A DNA stretch of 39,104 nt, taken from IMG/VR virus record IMGVR_UViG_3300047551_000719, positions 1-39,104 of that record; one strand, given 5' to 3'. The translations under genes were made by a program, and so were the position numbers. Below, piece after piece: positions 31,301 to 39,104 of the stretch; the stretch's first letter is position 1; each line of letters begins with the position of its first letter. The notes beneath the pieces are model-generated. The model saw only the letters and a list, made by a program, of their open reading frames with translations, was not told the origin of the DNA and did no database searches. The DNA comes from a virus.

Positions 31301-31614
31301 AGTCCATATCTGATAAGTTCCTTAAGAACAGACTTCAGAATAGAACTCTAGCCACTGCACAGAACTTGTTCAACTATAGATATGATCCCAGCTTTAGAAC
31401 TGTGAACGTGAACCCTTTATGGCAACCCATTATTCCAGATGCAGGAACTCAAAACCTATCTTTAACCACCACAGCTAATTCTTCTCCTGGTTTAAATGTT
31501 ATGGAACAGGCAGCTTTAAAAAATCTCCTGTCTTTAACCAGCGGAAAGGATGGAGTTTCTGTAAAAAAGAGCCATCTGAACAGCTCTATAGTGAAAGCCC
31601 TTAAAAAGCTCTAA
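28306..31614 (+). CDS. large internal virion protein with glycine-zipper segment
   Basis: This 1102-residue protein starts two bases after the previous stop codon. Its N-terminus has KSEKEFYDKFPDEASFMAKH followed by a basic stretch and KAQVG. Residues 298-329 are a glycine-zipper hydrophobic segment (GTAIFGPIGGAIGGLLGSAI), well suited to inserting in a membrane. A conserved block follows (MQMGGELQTHWGGYAELMSY; GQSHDESDGRGNTG; VERGEPAVKLQDG). The C-terminal third is a Gln- and Asn-rich coiled coil. Such features fit proteins ejected with the DNA that form a channel across the host envelope, as T7 internal proteins do. That function is inferred. Confidence 0.6.
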   Translation: MKKQMLKIAGVKSEKEFYDKFPDEASFMAKHGKEFKKAMRGSKIEKAQVGTKKSPVDQSPGPGWEWDPYMNQWVFGGMDYSQMEQKGTPSVPTKNPYDEIVGGLSKLTGEGTGVNPQTKAPTTEGTSSDIIPYLQAGVDVIGGISMIKGQRDAVRQAKQMAQLTGVQSAAAVSRPMQQPRRQYVRPEDVIPQPEQMFPSYGVGTNVLAQDGAMIGGTPTEIQNMYNPGTLYSDLGYEPLNDTSKVKQYVAGGKLKKAADGSGVEGGFDIGSLFSNQQIMGGVGQLIEGKAPEAGNRIGRGIGTAAGTAIFGPIGGAIGGLLGSAIGGIVDRSEEKIKRYQDQATRSMGNIMGQQMGVNIQNRFGAFMQDGGTTSPYEWVSHTWQPRTITQFGEYKMKDLLKPPADADMLRAGGHLKEYTPPSARAMSTERPAMQMGGELQTHWGGYAELMSYNPFLPDGGETIMFRGQSHDESDGRGNTGIGITYGENPVEVERGEPAVKLQDGTSGDTNLTVFGNINITKAFASMLGDSKAQGKKFKTYVADLSKQENKQNKLIDKSIDQLDNMNVQNSFDKLALGTLQANIEGANAKLKDLAEKKMDAAALQNAINDSKEEDLLNVTDSGEVLAKKGANIPKAQRGTSSGKARAAARTATETIVPMSIPGTIGGLPFRSYLPTYIEDEQPVEQEVVVNQIPSVAPIATQRTTAATTPRDTYKSKYGLEPWRGNVTGLGAATASELSARQWDEIADKLGFKGRGNKEFQEFLLKNPQSKPLIEARHQRLYGKDPFVDEKLGAGWEGVIDLVRPKTGGLPRELKQIPGTSITPKLSAVPTGTTRPTDIKVQEEGFNFIPYLNQAMSYLRRPDEEQLDPRQLLGEMYALSTNQVEPVYAQKFMPQLSTPVDISLQDILNQNQADYNSTQRLVGYNPEGLAMLNAQKYQANQRVLGEQFRMNQAERQRVYEQNRNLLNQANLTNLQILDRQQERQATALSKTKETTRRALESISDKFLKNRLQNRTLATAQNLFNYRYDPSFRTVNVNPLWQPIIPDAGTQNLSLTTTANSSPGLNVMEQAALKNLLSLTSGKDGVSVKKSHLNSSIVKALKKL

Positions 31615-31629
31615 CTGAGTTAGTTAGAG
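31609..31629 (+). other. hairpin at the end of the gene at 28306
   Basis: CTCTAACT (31609-31616), overlapping the stop codon, is complementary to AGTTAGAG (31622-31629) with a 5-base loop. No T-run follows directly. It may protect the transcript end or partly terminate before the promoter candidate downstream. Confidence 0.45.
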
Positions 31630-31654
31630 TGATTTACCAAAACTTGTTATTCCT

Positions 31655-31686
31655 CTTGGAAGATATAATTTTTCATATTACATTTG
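31655..31686 (+). promoter_or_regulatory. perfect Bacteroidota -7 box with near-leaderless start
   Basis: TTG (31656-31658), 20 bases, then TACATTTG (31679-31686), an exact match to TAnnTTTG. The start codon at 31693 is only 6 bases after the box, so a transcript from here would have almost no leader. Eleven positions beginning at the TTG (TTGGAARATAT) also match the candidate at 15876. Confidence 0.6.
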
Positions 31687-31692
31687 TAACTT

Positions 31693-34443
31693 ATGGCCTC
31701 GTATACAGACATAATACCAGAATTTAAACCCTACGTCCAGCAACTCCCTGTGGAGATGATGATTGCTGTGGGTATGGAAAAGCAGAGACGCTATGATGAA
31801 GGTATTTCTAAACTTCAGACACAGATCAATAATGTGGCTGGACTTGAGGTGCTCAGATCTCAGGACAAGGCTTATTTGCAGTCAAAGCTAAATCAGCTGG
31901 GAAACAATTTAAGAACTGTAGCTGCTGGTGATTTCTCTGATTTTCAATTAGTTAACTCTGTTGGAGGGATGATTGGGCAGATTGGAAAAGACAAGGTTAT
32001 ACAGGCTGCTGTTAAATCTACTGTTAGAGACAAACAAAACTTAGCTCTTATTGAAGAGGACAGAAAAAAGGGCACCCTATCTCCACACAACGAAACCTAT
32101 TACAGTAAACAAAGAAATGCTTATTTGAATGCAGGACTTACAGATAGTCAAGGTAATCCTGTGGTTTTCAACGGAGTGTATGAACCTTTCTTTGATGTTA
32201 ATAAGTTTGCCAGGGAAACCTTTGATTCAGTGAAGCCTGAGGGCTATACATTTGAACAGATATATCAAACTGATTCTAATGGTAACATGTTGATGGAAGA
32301 CGTGATTGACCCAAAGACTAAAAAGGTGGTGGGTCAAAAGCCAGTGCTTTCACCAGTGATGACAAGACTAGAACAAGAAGGACGTTTCCCAAAAACTGTA
32401 AGACAAACGCTAGAACAAATATTTTCTGATGGTAGAGTGTCTAGACAGTTACAGATAAGTGGAGAATATATATACGGTGGATATGATCCAAGCTCTTTAA
32501 AAACAAGAGTGGCTGAACTTGCAAATAAGAAGATTGCCATTTATGACAGTGAACTTGCAGGTTTAAATATTAAGAAAGCTACAGGACAAGATGTTCAAGC
32601 TGACATAGATAAACTTATCACCCAGAAGAAAAAGGCAGAACTTTCCTATAGTGAGCTAGCTAGACTAGCAGATACCAATCCTGATGCTGTGAGAGGTGTG
32701 CTTTACAAAGATGATGTATATGACAACTTTACATCTATGTATGGCACCATCAAAGAGAAAAGAACCACTCACGAGAATCCAGGATGGAATCAGATGTTCA
32801 AAATGCAACAAGAAGAGAACGACAACAGAAGGCATGCTGAACAAATGAAATACAACTGGGCCTCTCTAAAGCAAAGAGATCAACAGCACAAGGACAATAT
32901 GAGGATGGAGATTATGAAGCTATCAGCTAAAACCCAACCTCAAGATACAGGAATACCTTCTTTGGCTGAAATGAACACAAGTATGTCATTGATTTCCATG
33001 GAAGAGGGTATGGTGACAGATAGAGCTGTTAAGTTTAATGATGCTGTTGTTGATCTTGTATTACAGAGTGGAGCTCTTTCTGACTCTGTTAATCAAACAA
33101 TAAGAAACTTTGGTGGGAAAATATCTCCACAAGAGGCTGTTAGAAAGGTGGCTGAGTTCAACTCTAAGAAACTTGGCATGTCTCCAGATGAGTATACACA
33201 GTGGCTCTATAATAAAGCTGTCCAAGAAATGGCTAGAGTGGGTGATGCCAATCTCACTGCTCCACAAAAAGCAGCAAAGATTTCTGCTGAGAATGCCTAT
33301 TCTGCATTTAGAAAGGTGATGGATACAAGAACTGAGATTGATAAGAGGGTGGGTGTCAATCCAATGCTTGAGCTTACAAGAGGTCTTAAAACAGAGAGAG
33401 TCACTATTCCTGGAAACAGGCAGTTAGAACTTACTCCGCAGGACCAATACGATATAGCTATGGTGTATGAAGGAAGTGATTGGTATGAAAGTGCTGAGGT
33501 GAAAGCTGAAGCAAAAGCTGCTCAACAAAGACTTATAAATAAAGGCTTTAGTAAAGAACTTATAAGTGATTTAAAAATGTGGGTGATAGAACAAAGTAGT
33601 GCAACTTATCAAAGAATGGAGGGAACAGGAGATCGAACAGCAATAGCTATAAAACGACTTTCTGAACAAGTGGATAAAAGAGAGAACGTTCTTCAAATGA
33701 AAAATAGAGCAGCAGTTATAAAAAGCTTCTATCAAGTGAATCCCGTTTTAGAAAGAACAGTGACCACTGGAGATGCTGAAACTGATAGATATAGAATGGC
33801 CAATGTAGGTACACTAATTGGAAAATACTCTAGAACAGGTTTACAAGAGTCTCCAGGATTTATGGATAATGTAGGTGTTATGATGAACATAGCCACTGGA
33901 AAAGAAAAAGGAGCAATATCTGTTGTGGCTAAGAAAGATGAGGTGACAGGAGAAATCACTCCCAAGGTGGTGTTTACAAGAGAGGATGGAAGCTTTGGTG
34001 GAGAGATGACTGTTACACCAGCCGAGGCTTCTTCTATTGGCTCTAATGTTAATCAATGGTGGCAGTCTGATAATGTAAGACAGGCTCAGATTGCCATAAA
34101 TGCTACGGGCAATGGAACTACAGCTCTTTCTGGAATGGTAGATGATCCTCAAACATATATTGACAACGATGTGTACTATTACAAGTCTGACTTTGCCAAC
34201 TTAAGAAATATGGCAGATGATGTAAAGGGTAATATATCAATGCAGAATTTTGTTGATAGTAAAACTGGACAAGTTTCTAATATCTATTTTGGTCACATAT
34301 TTGTAAACGGTGCAAATGGTAGAATATACAAACCTAGAGCCCTTCCTCCAGTGGGAAGTTTAGATGAGGTGATAGAGCAATTTAACGGGCTCACTCCTCA
34401 AATGATTGAACAGTTTAAGATAGAGGCTAAAAACAAGAAGTAA
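31693..34443 (+). CDS. large conserved internal virion protein
   Basis: This 916-residue protein has no catalytic motif. Its N-terminus, PYVQQLPVEMMIAVGMEKQR followed by a helical region and DFSDFQLVNSVGGMIGQIGK, is a pattern I recall in many Bacteroidota phages, usually next to other giant genes. Residues about 345-420 are a highly charged coiled coil (EENDNRRHAEQMKYNWASLK). The remainder is mixed helical and beta. The gene has its own promoter-like site and is followed by only two bases before the next ATG. It is likely part of the packaged cargo proteins; a role in ejection or as a virion enzyme cofactor is possible but unproven. Confidence 0.6.
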   Translation: MASYTDIIPEFKPYVQQLPVEMMIAVGMEKQRRYDEGISKLQTQINNVAGLEVLRSQDKAYLQSKLNQLGNNLRTVAAGDFSDFQLVNSVGGMIGQIGKDKVIQAAVKSTVRDKQNLALIEEDRKKGTLSPHNETYYSKQRNAYLNAGLTDSQGNPVVFNGVYEPFFDVNKFARETFDSVKPEGYTFEQIYQTDSNGNMLMEDVIDPKTKKVVGQKPVLSPVMTRLEQEGRFPKTVRQTLEQIFSDGRVSRQLQISGEYIYGGYDPSSLKTRVAELANKKIAIYDSELAGLNIKKATGQDVQADIDKLITQKKKAELSYSELARLADTNPDAVRGVLYKDDVYDNFTSMYGTIKEKRTTHENPGWNQMFKMQQEENDNRRHAEQMKYNWASLKQRDQQHKDNMRMEIMKLSAKTQPQDTGIPSLAEMNTSMSLISMEEGMVTDRAVKFNDAVVDLVLQSGALSDSVNQTIRNFGGKISPQEAVRKVAEFNSKKLGMSPDEYTQWLYNKAVQEMARVGDANLTAPQKAAKISAENAYSAFRKVMDTRTEIDKRVGVNPMLELTRGLKTERVTIPGNRQLELTPQDQYDIAMVYEGSDWYESAEVKAEAKAAQQRLINKGFSKELISDLKMWVIEQSSATYQRMEGTGDRTAIAIKRLSEQVDKRENVLQMKNRAAVIKSFYQVNPVLERTVTTGDAETDRYRMANVGTLIGKYSRTGLQESPGFMDNVGVMMNIATGKEKGAISVVAKKDEVTGEITPKVVFTREDGSFGGEMTVTPAEASSIGSNVNQWWQSDNVRQAQIAINATGNGTTALSGMVDDPQTYIDNDVYYYKSDFANLRNMADDVKGNISMQNFVDSKTGQVSNIYFGHIFVNGANGRIYKPRALPPVGSLDEVIEQFNGLTPQMIEQFKIEAKNKK

Positions 34444-34445
34444 CA

Positions 34446-37400
34446 ATGGCAGAGATTCCTGGAAAACCTATAAATCTGGGAGGCGTAGCAAAAGGCCTAC
34501 CCACCTATACACCATCTCCAAGCTATAGCCCTGGCCCAGGAAATGATGGAAGGGGAGCTTTGTCTTTTGATGAAATGGTTAGCACCATTCCTACAGGAGG
34601 AGACAAGGGTGTTCCTTCTATTCCTACAAGTTCACTGTACATTGGTGACAGATATAAATACACATTTCCTTTTAGAAACACAGAGGAAATGGCTGCTCAA
34701 CAGCAGTCCACCATGGATAAGTGGGCAAATGGTTTTGCAAAGATGGCAGGCACTGCTGCCACCACATTTCTTGCTGGTACTGTTGGTACTATTGTAGGGG
34801 TGGGTAATTACATTGGTAGTGGTTTTAAGTTTTCTGCATTCTATGACAACCCTGTAAACAGAGGACTGGATGCTGTAAATGATAAGATGGAAGACTACCT
34901 TCCAAACTATTATACACAAGCTGAGAAAGATGCTAACTGGTTTGGATCAGAAAACCTTCTCACTGCTAACTTCTGGGCAGACAAGGTGATTAAAAACCTA
35001 GGATTTTCCATAGGTACACTTGGAGCAGGATTTGCTTGGGGGGCAGCTCTTAGAGCTATAGGCCTCACTAACAGACTTGTGCAAGCTGGAAAAGGACTTG
35101 AGACAGCTACAAAGGTGGAACAAGCAATTGCTGCTGCTGCTCCAACAGCCAGATTTGGAGCTATATCCAATACACTCTCTACTCTTTCCAATCAATATCT
35201 TAGACCTCTTGCAGCCACTGCTCTCACTAATGCAGAGAGAGGCATTGTTTCTGTAATGGGAACAATGGGTGAATCTAGCTTTGAGTCTCTACAGGCAATG
35301 AATGATTATAGAGACAGAATGATAGATGCCTATTTTGAAAGATATGGCACTAGACCAACAGGTGCAGATTTGGATGAGATTAACCAATACGCAGAGAACG
35401 TAGGTAACTTTACATGGGGAATGAATGCTGCTCTCCTGAGCGCAACCAACTATATACAACTACCAAAAATATTAAGCTCTTCTAGAAACGCTGAGAGAAG
35501 GCTGATGAACGATGTTGTAAAATCAAAGGTGGATGATGCAGCCACACTCACAGAAAAGGTGGGAGCAAAATTTGAAGCAGCTCCTTCTATATATCAAACT
35601 GTTGCAGGTGGAACTGGTAGAGTGTTTCAAAAGTTTGTAGCTAGACCTGTGGGTCTTCTGTTCTCTCCTGTAGAAGCTTTTGAAGAAGGTGCACAGTTTG
35701 CCATCTCTACAGGGGTGGATGATTATTTCAACAGAGCTTTTGAGAACAGAGAGGACACATCTTCTTTCTTTGCCAACCTAGGAGGAGCACTTAAGAATGT
35801 CTTCTCTACAGGCGTAAATGAAACCCTATCCTCTAAAGAGGGTATGGAGTCTATTCTTATTGGTGGAATATCAGGAGGCATCCAAACATCCTTCTCTCCA
35901 TTTGGAATGAGTGAGGTGAAAGAAAGAGGACTTTCTGGAGAAGGTGGTGTAAGAAAAAGAAATACAGACATTGCCCTTGAGGAACTTAACAAGTCCAAGA
36001 AACTCAATGAGGTGTTCAAGGATGCTGTTAAATATATTAACATTGGTATAAACTCTCAGAAGCTTCGTAGAGAAGCTATTTCTGAGAACGACACTCTGTC
36101 AGAAAAAGACTATGAGAAAGACTACACTCTTTCTTACATCATGCCTAGAGTGAAATACGGGAAGCTAGACTCTATAAGAGAAGAGCTTAACTTGTATAAA
36201 CAGGCAGCTATGTCTGATGAAGGATTTGCAGAACTCTATGCAGACGGTATTGTATTACAAAATGAAACCAGAGAGAAGTTCTTACAACGTATTGAAAGAG
36301 TGAGAGATAACGCTGAGAGTGTAGCAAAGATTTATGAAACATTTGATGACAGTTATTCATCTGTTGTAGATGATAGTGGCAAAAGGAAGTATAGTGATAA
36401 TGTCATTGAGAAGATGGTGTATGCCACAGCTAAGATTGCTGATTATGATGAGAGACTAGCTAGCTTAGACAACAACCTTTCTGAAAGAGGGTTGAGTACA
36501 TCTACATTTAAAAATGCTCTTGTTGGAACAGAAGCCTGGAAAGAAGGAAACATTAGAGAAGCTCTCAGAAGCCCTGAGGTGGAAGAGGCTTTGACAGAGG
36601 TGGCTGGCTTTATAAATGATCAAGAACTGGATGTCACTAAAAATGAACTAAGAAGAGACTTTGGTGACTTTGCAGAGATGGCACTAAGAAGAAAGCTTTT
36701 CATTGATGAGTTTAATAATATATTAAAATCTCCTGAAAGCTATGAAGGAGAAGGTGGGTTTGCTGAAGAAGTGGAACCAGAAACTGGAGCTATTGTAAAA
36801 CAGCAGGTGACACCAGAAGGAGCAAAGAGAAAAAAGACTATAAACAAAGAGCTTGAGTTTGGCAGAGAATACTCTCTTAGAACACTTGGAAAGGTGGAAG
36901 ATGGTAAACTCAAAGCTGCTCCAAAGCTCACCTTATTATCAAAAACTGTATTTGGTGACTTAGAGGTGAAGCTTCCTAATGGGAAGGTGGTCTTTATGAA
37001 ACCAGAGGAGTTTAGAAGATATGAGGTGGTGGATGATGTAGTGGATGATGCACAGGCTGAAGAGATAGTGAATGATGCTATTGACAGTGTTCTTAGAAAA
37101 AGAAAGTATAGTAGCATCCCAAAGCCTGAGGGTAACAAGGTGACTTATGTAAACTCCTTGAACAATCCTCAGCTCCTGGCTGATATTGAAAAAGAGATTG
37201 CTGCAAGATCTGAGAAGTTTTTTGAGGTGTCTGAAAAAGAAGAGAGAACATCTAAAGAACAAGCTGTAAATCAAGCACTTGCAGAAACTAGTGATAGTGG
37301 TATACAGACAAGAGAACCAGGTGCAGGTAGCTTTGAACCAGATAGCAGGAAAACAGATCAAGAGGTTGTTAATAGTACAAAGCCTCCTGTAGAAGCATAT

Positions 37401-39104
37401 TCTCAAGAAGAGCCTTTAGCTGAACATCATGTTCGTGCTAACAGGTTTGGAGCAAACTTTTACACCTTTGCTAATAGAGACAACTTCCGTGGTGTAATTG
37501 TTACACAGGGTAATCAAGCTCAGCTTGGTATTCCTGGCCTTACACAATGGCTTAAGGATAAAGGCAGAGGTGGTGAAGAAGTTGACCCAGCTAAAACAAT
37601 TGCGCTGGTTGTAATGGGAATTGATCCTATTACAAACGAGAGATATTTTGTGGGTGAGAACGGTGAGAAGCTTGCTAAGCCAACATTAGACACTATCATC
37701 TATCAGGCATTCCCAGAAAGTCTAGAATGGAGTGGTGGTGGTTCTATGTTTAGAGAAAGCACCCCTGATGATGTTAGAAAAGCTCTGACAAAAGATTACA
37801 TGGCTTGGAGAGAGGCTACACTAAAATCTCCAACTAACGATCTATACAGAATCAGTGCTTCTTTTGGAAGCCCAAGATATGTAGGAGAGCTAAATGAAAA
37901 TGGAAAGTTTAAAGCTGATCCTACAGCTAGAGTGGCTGTAGAAGACTCTGGGTTAGTATCTGAAAAAGAACTAAGAACAAAAAGAGTGGTGGGTGTTCCC
38001 ACAACAGATGGTGCTGTTGTTTATGGATCTTCTACATTTAATGATGTAAAAGGAGTTCCTATTTTGTATTCTCACAACGGACTTGTGAGACTTGATAACA
38101 GAAACATAACCAAGCCTGAAGCTGAGCTTATCTACAGTGCAATTGAAAGACTTGCTTCTAACTTGTTCAAAGACAAGAACTTAAAGAGTGGCGAGTCTGT
38201 AATGCTTTACAACTGGCTTAAGTCAGTGATATATTGGGGTACACCCAAAGATCCTCAAGGTAACAGAAAGCCTGCTGGTTTCAGCAGTGTGTTCTTTGAG
38301 AATCAACAACTCATAATGGGTAAGGAGGAGAAGAAGTTCTCCATCAAACCTTCTGCCCTCAAGGCTAATAAAGCTGCCATTGTTGAAGAACTCCAGAAGA
38401 TGTACAACAATGTCAACTCTACATTAGTGAGTGGTGGACAGAAGAAAGACTGGAACAAACCCTACACTGAGATTACAGCCATCACTCCTGAGGGTATTCA
38501 AACCAGAGAGTGGAAGAACTATCAGTCATTCCTTCTGTCTAAGAAGAACCCTGATGGTAGTGCAAGGAACCCAAAAACAATTCCTCTCACCACCAGAATC
38601 AGACCTCTCAAGGATAGTGAGGATACAAACAGAAAGGGTATTTATTTCACCCTGATAGATAAGAAGGGTAACACTTCCCAAGAGGTTCCACCTAAGCAAC
38701 CTGCTAAAAAGGTGGTGGTGCCTCCCACAGCCACTGAGGCTAAGAAAACCCAGCCTGTCAAGAAGTTTGACCTTCAAGGCAAAGAGAACATCCTACCTAC
38801 AAAGCTGGGAGATATTCCATTCACTATTGATAAGAAGAAGTTTGATGAGACAGATGGTAAGCAGGGAATACTACTACCTGATCCAGCCACTGATCCACAA
38901 TATAAATTAACCCTAGAGGGAGCAATTACAAAGCTCTCCACTATTCCTAATTCTGGTGTTACAGAAGACACTCCTGATGAGCAAGCTACAGCTGTTGCTG
39001 AGAACGTTCTTAGAAACCTGATTAGAGCTGAGATAAAGAAACAAATTGCTACAGCTCCTGCAGCCCCTGCTCCAGCAGCAGCTCCTGTTTCTGATGTGGA
39101 AACA
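34446..39104 (+). CDS. giant internal virion protein, N-terminal part (runs off the right edge)
   Basis: The frame is open for 1553 codons from ATG 34446 to the window end, without a stop. The first 70 residues are Pro/Gly-rich. Residues about 101-127 (TFLAGTVGTIVGVGNYIGSG) and a segment near residues 185-205 (LGFSIGTLGAGFAWGAALRA) are hydrophobic and Gly-rich, like membrane-active segments. The rest is largely charged helical sequence, with linkers near 950-1000 and a Pro/Ala-rich stretch at the right edge. In crAss-like phages the virion-packaged RNA polymerase lies among comparably huge genes; the DFDID-type catalytic motif was not seen in the visible part. The protein may be a channel, an ejection factor or a polymerase N-terminus. 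Confidence 0.7.
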   Translation, partial: MAEIPGKPINLGGVAKGLPTYTPSPSYSPGPGNDGRGALSFDEMVSTIPTGGDKGVPSIPTSSLYIGDRYKYTFPFRNTEEMAAQQQSTMDKWANGFAKMAGTAATTFLAGTVGTIVGVGNYIGSGFKFSAFYDNPVNRGLDAVNDKMEDYLPNYYTQAEKDANWFGSENLLTANFWADKVIKNLGFSIGTLGAGFAWGAALRAIGLTNRLVQAGKGLETATKVEQAIAAAAPTARFGAISNTLSTLSNQYLRPLAATALTNAERGIVSVMGTMGESSFESLQAMNDYRDRMIDAYFERYGTRPTGADLDEINQYAENVGNFTWGMNAALLSATNYIQLPKILSSSRNAERRLMNDVVKSKVDDAATLTEKVGAKFEAAPSIYQTVAGGTGRVFQKFVARPVGLLFSPVEAFEEGAQFAISTGVDDYFNRAFENREDTSSFFANLGGALKNVFSTGVNETLSSKEGMESILIGGISGGIQTSFSPFGMSEVKERGLSGEGGVRKRNTDIALEELNKSKKLNEVFKDAVKYINIGINSQKLRREAISENDTLSEKDYEKDYTLSYIMPRVKYGKLDSIREELNLYKQAAMSDEGFAELYADGIVLQNETREKFLQRIERVRDNAESVAKIYETFDDSYSSVVDDSGKRKYSDNVIEKMVYATAKIADYDERLASLDNNLSERGLSTSTFKNALVGTEAWKEGNIREALRSPEVEEALTEVAGFINDQELDVTKNELRRDFGDFAEMALRRKLFIDEFNNILKSPESYEGEGGFAEEVEPETGAIVKQQVTPEGAKRKKTINKELEFGREYSLRTLGKVEDGKLKAAPKLTLLSKTVFGDLEVKLPNGKVVFMKPEEFRRYEVVDDVVDDAQAEEIVNDAIDSVLRKRKYSSIPKPEGNKVTYVNSLNNPQLLADIEKEIAARSEKFFEVSEKEERTSKEQAVNQALAETSDSGIQTREPGAGSFEPDSRKTDQEVVNSTKPPVEAYSQEEPLAEHHVRANRFGANFYTFANRDNFRGVIVTQGNQAQLGIPGLTQWLKDKGRGGEEVDPAKTIALVVMGIDPITNERYFVGENGEKLAKPTLDTIIYQAFPESLEWSGGGSMFRESTPDDVRKALTKDYMAWREATLKSPTNDLYRISASFGSPRYVGELNENGKFKADPTARVAVEDSGLVSEKELRTKRVVGVPTTDGAVVYGSSTFNDVKGVPILYSHNGLVRLDNRNITKPEAELIYSAIERLASNLFKDKNLKSGESVMLYNWLKSVIYWGTPKDPQGNRKPAGFSSVFFENQQLIMGKEEKKFSIKPSALKANKAAIVEELQKMYNNVNSTLVSGGQKKDWNKPYTEITAITPEGIQTREWKNYQSFLLSKKNPDGSARNPKTIPLTTRIRPLKDSEDTNRKGIYFTLIDKKGNTSQEVPPKQPAKKVVVPPTATEAKKTQPVKKFDLQGKENILPTKLGDIPFTIDKKKFDETDGKQGILLPDPATDPQYKLTLEGAITKLSTIPNSGVTEDTPDEQATAVAENVLRNLIRAEIKKQIATAPAAPAPAAAPVSDVET

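Noticed and set aside
36960-37406. 148-residue - strand reading frame
   Set aside because: It lies opposite the giant open gene; the low-complexity Cys/Phe/Ser content looks antisense.

Overview
This window looks like one contiguous stretch of a tailed double-stranded DNA phage genome, covering packaging, head, tail and internal virion proteins. All supported genes are on the + strand. They are tightly packed, with many ATGA, TAATG or GTGA stop/start overlaps. There is no plasmid or chromosomal housekeeping gene, no integrase, no CRISPR array, no insertion sequence and no convincing tRNA. A Bacteroidota host is inferred from A-rich start regions that mostly lack Shine-Dalgarno sequences, and from three sites resembling the Bacteroidota promoter (TTG, about 20 bases, then a TAnnTTTG-like box). 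The order TerL, portal, scaffold, capsid, then ring-like protein, HU/IHF-like protein, ring/adaptor protein and a giant muzzle-like protein, followed by very large internal-protein genes, resembles crAss-like podoviruses (Crassvirales). That placement comes from remembered family knowledge and was not tested by a search.

Layout. 1-1707: the end of an unknown upstream gene, an HU/IHF-like protein, a zinc-ribbon protein, three small acidic or helical proteins, and a possible small terminase. 1704-6787: large terminase, portal, a small helical protein and a mini-metallopeptidase with an HExxH motif. 6788-9948: a promoter-like leader, the scaffold, the major capsid protein, then a 170-base non-coding segment with three strong hairpin structures. 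9949-12930: a capsid-associated protein, a connector-like protein, and an abundant Thr-tailed virion protein followed by a terminator-like hairpin. 12939-15833: an appendage cassette of small Cys-rich proteins, a tail-collar fibre and Thr-tract proteins, closed by a strong terminator. 15834-25725: a new promoter, a calcineurin-type phosphoesterase, ring-like protein, HU-like protein, tail adaptor, an 1828-residue muzzle-like protein with Thr-linked Cys repeats, and a tail-associated protein. 25725-39104: four very large genes, probably for internal (cargo) virion proteins. The last one is at least 1553 residues and runs off the right edge.

Most notable are: (1) the structured RNA segment just after the capsid gene; (2) a family of polythreonine tracts in five genes, which join small Cys-rich or beta domains and coincide with gene boundaries; (3) a matching set of candidate promoters and a repeated 15-base start-codon leader; (4) a phosphoesterase and an HU-like protein embedded in the tail operon; and (5) recurrent short motifs (AQxG, GGWLD, MQMGG) and glycine-zipper segments in the giant internal proteins.
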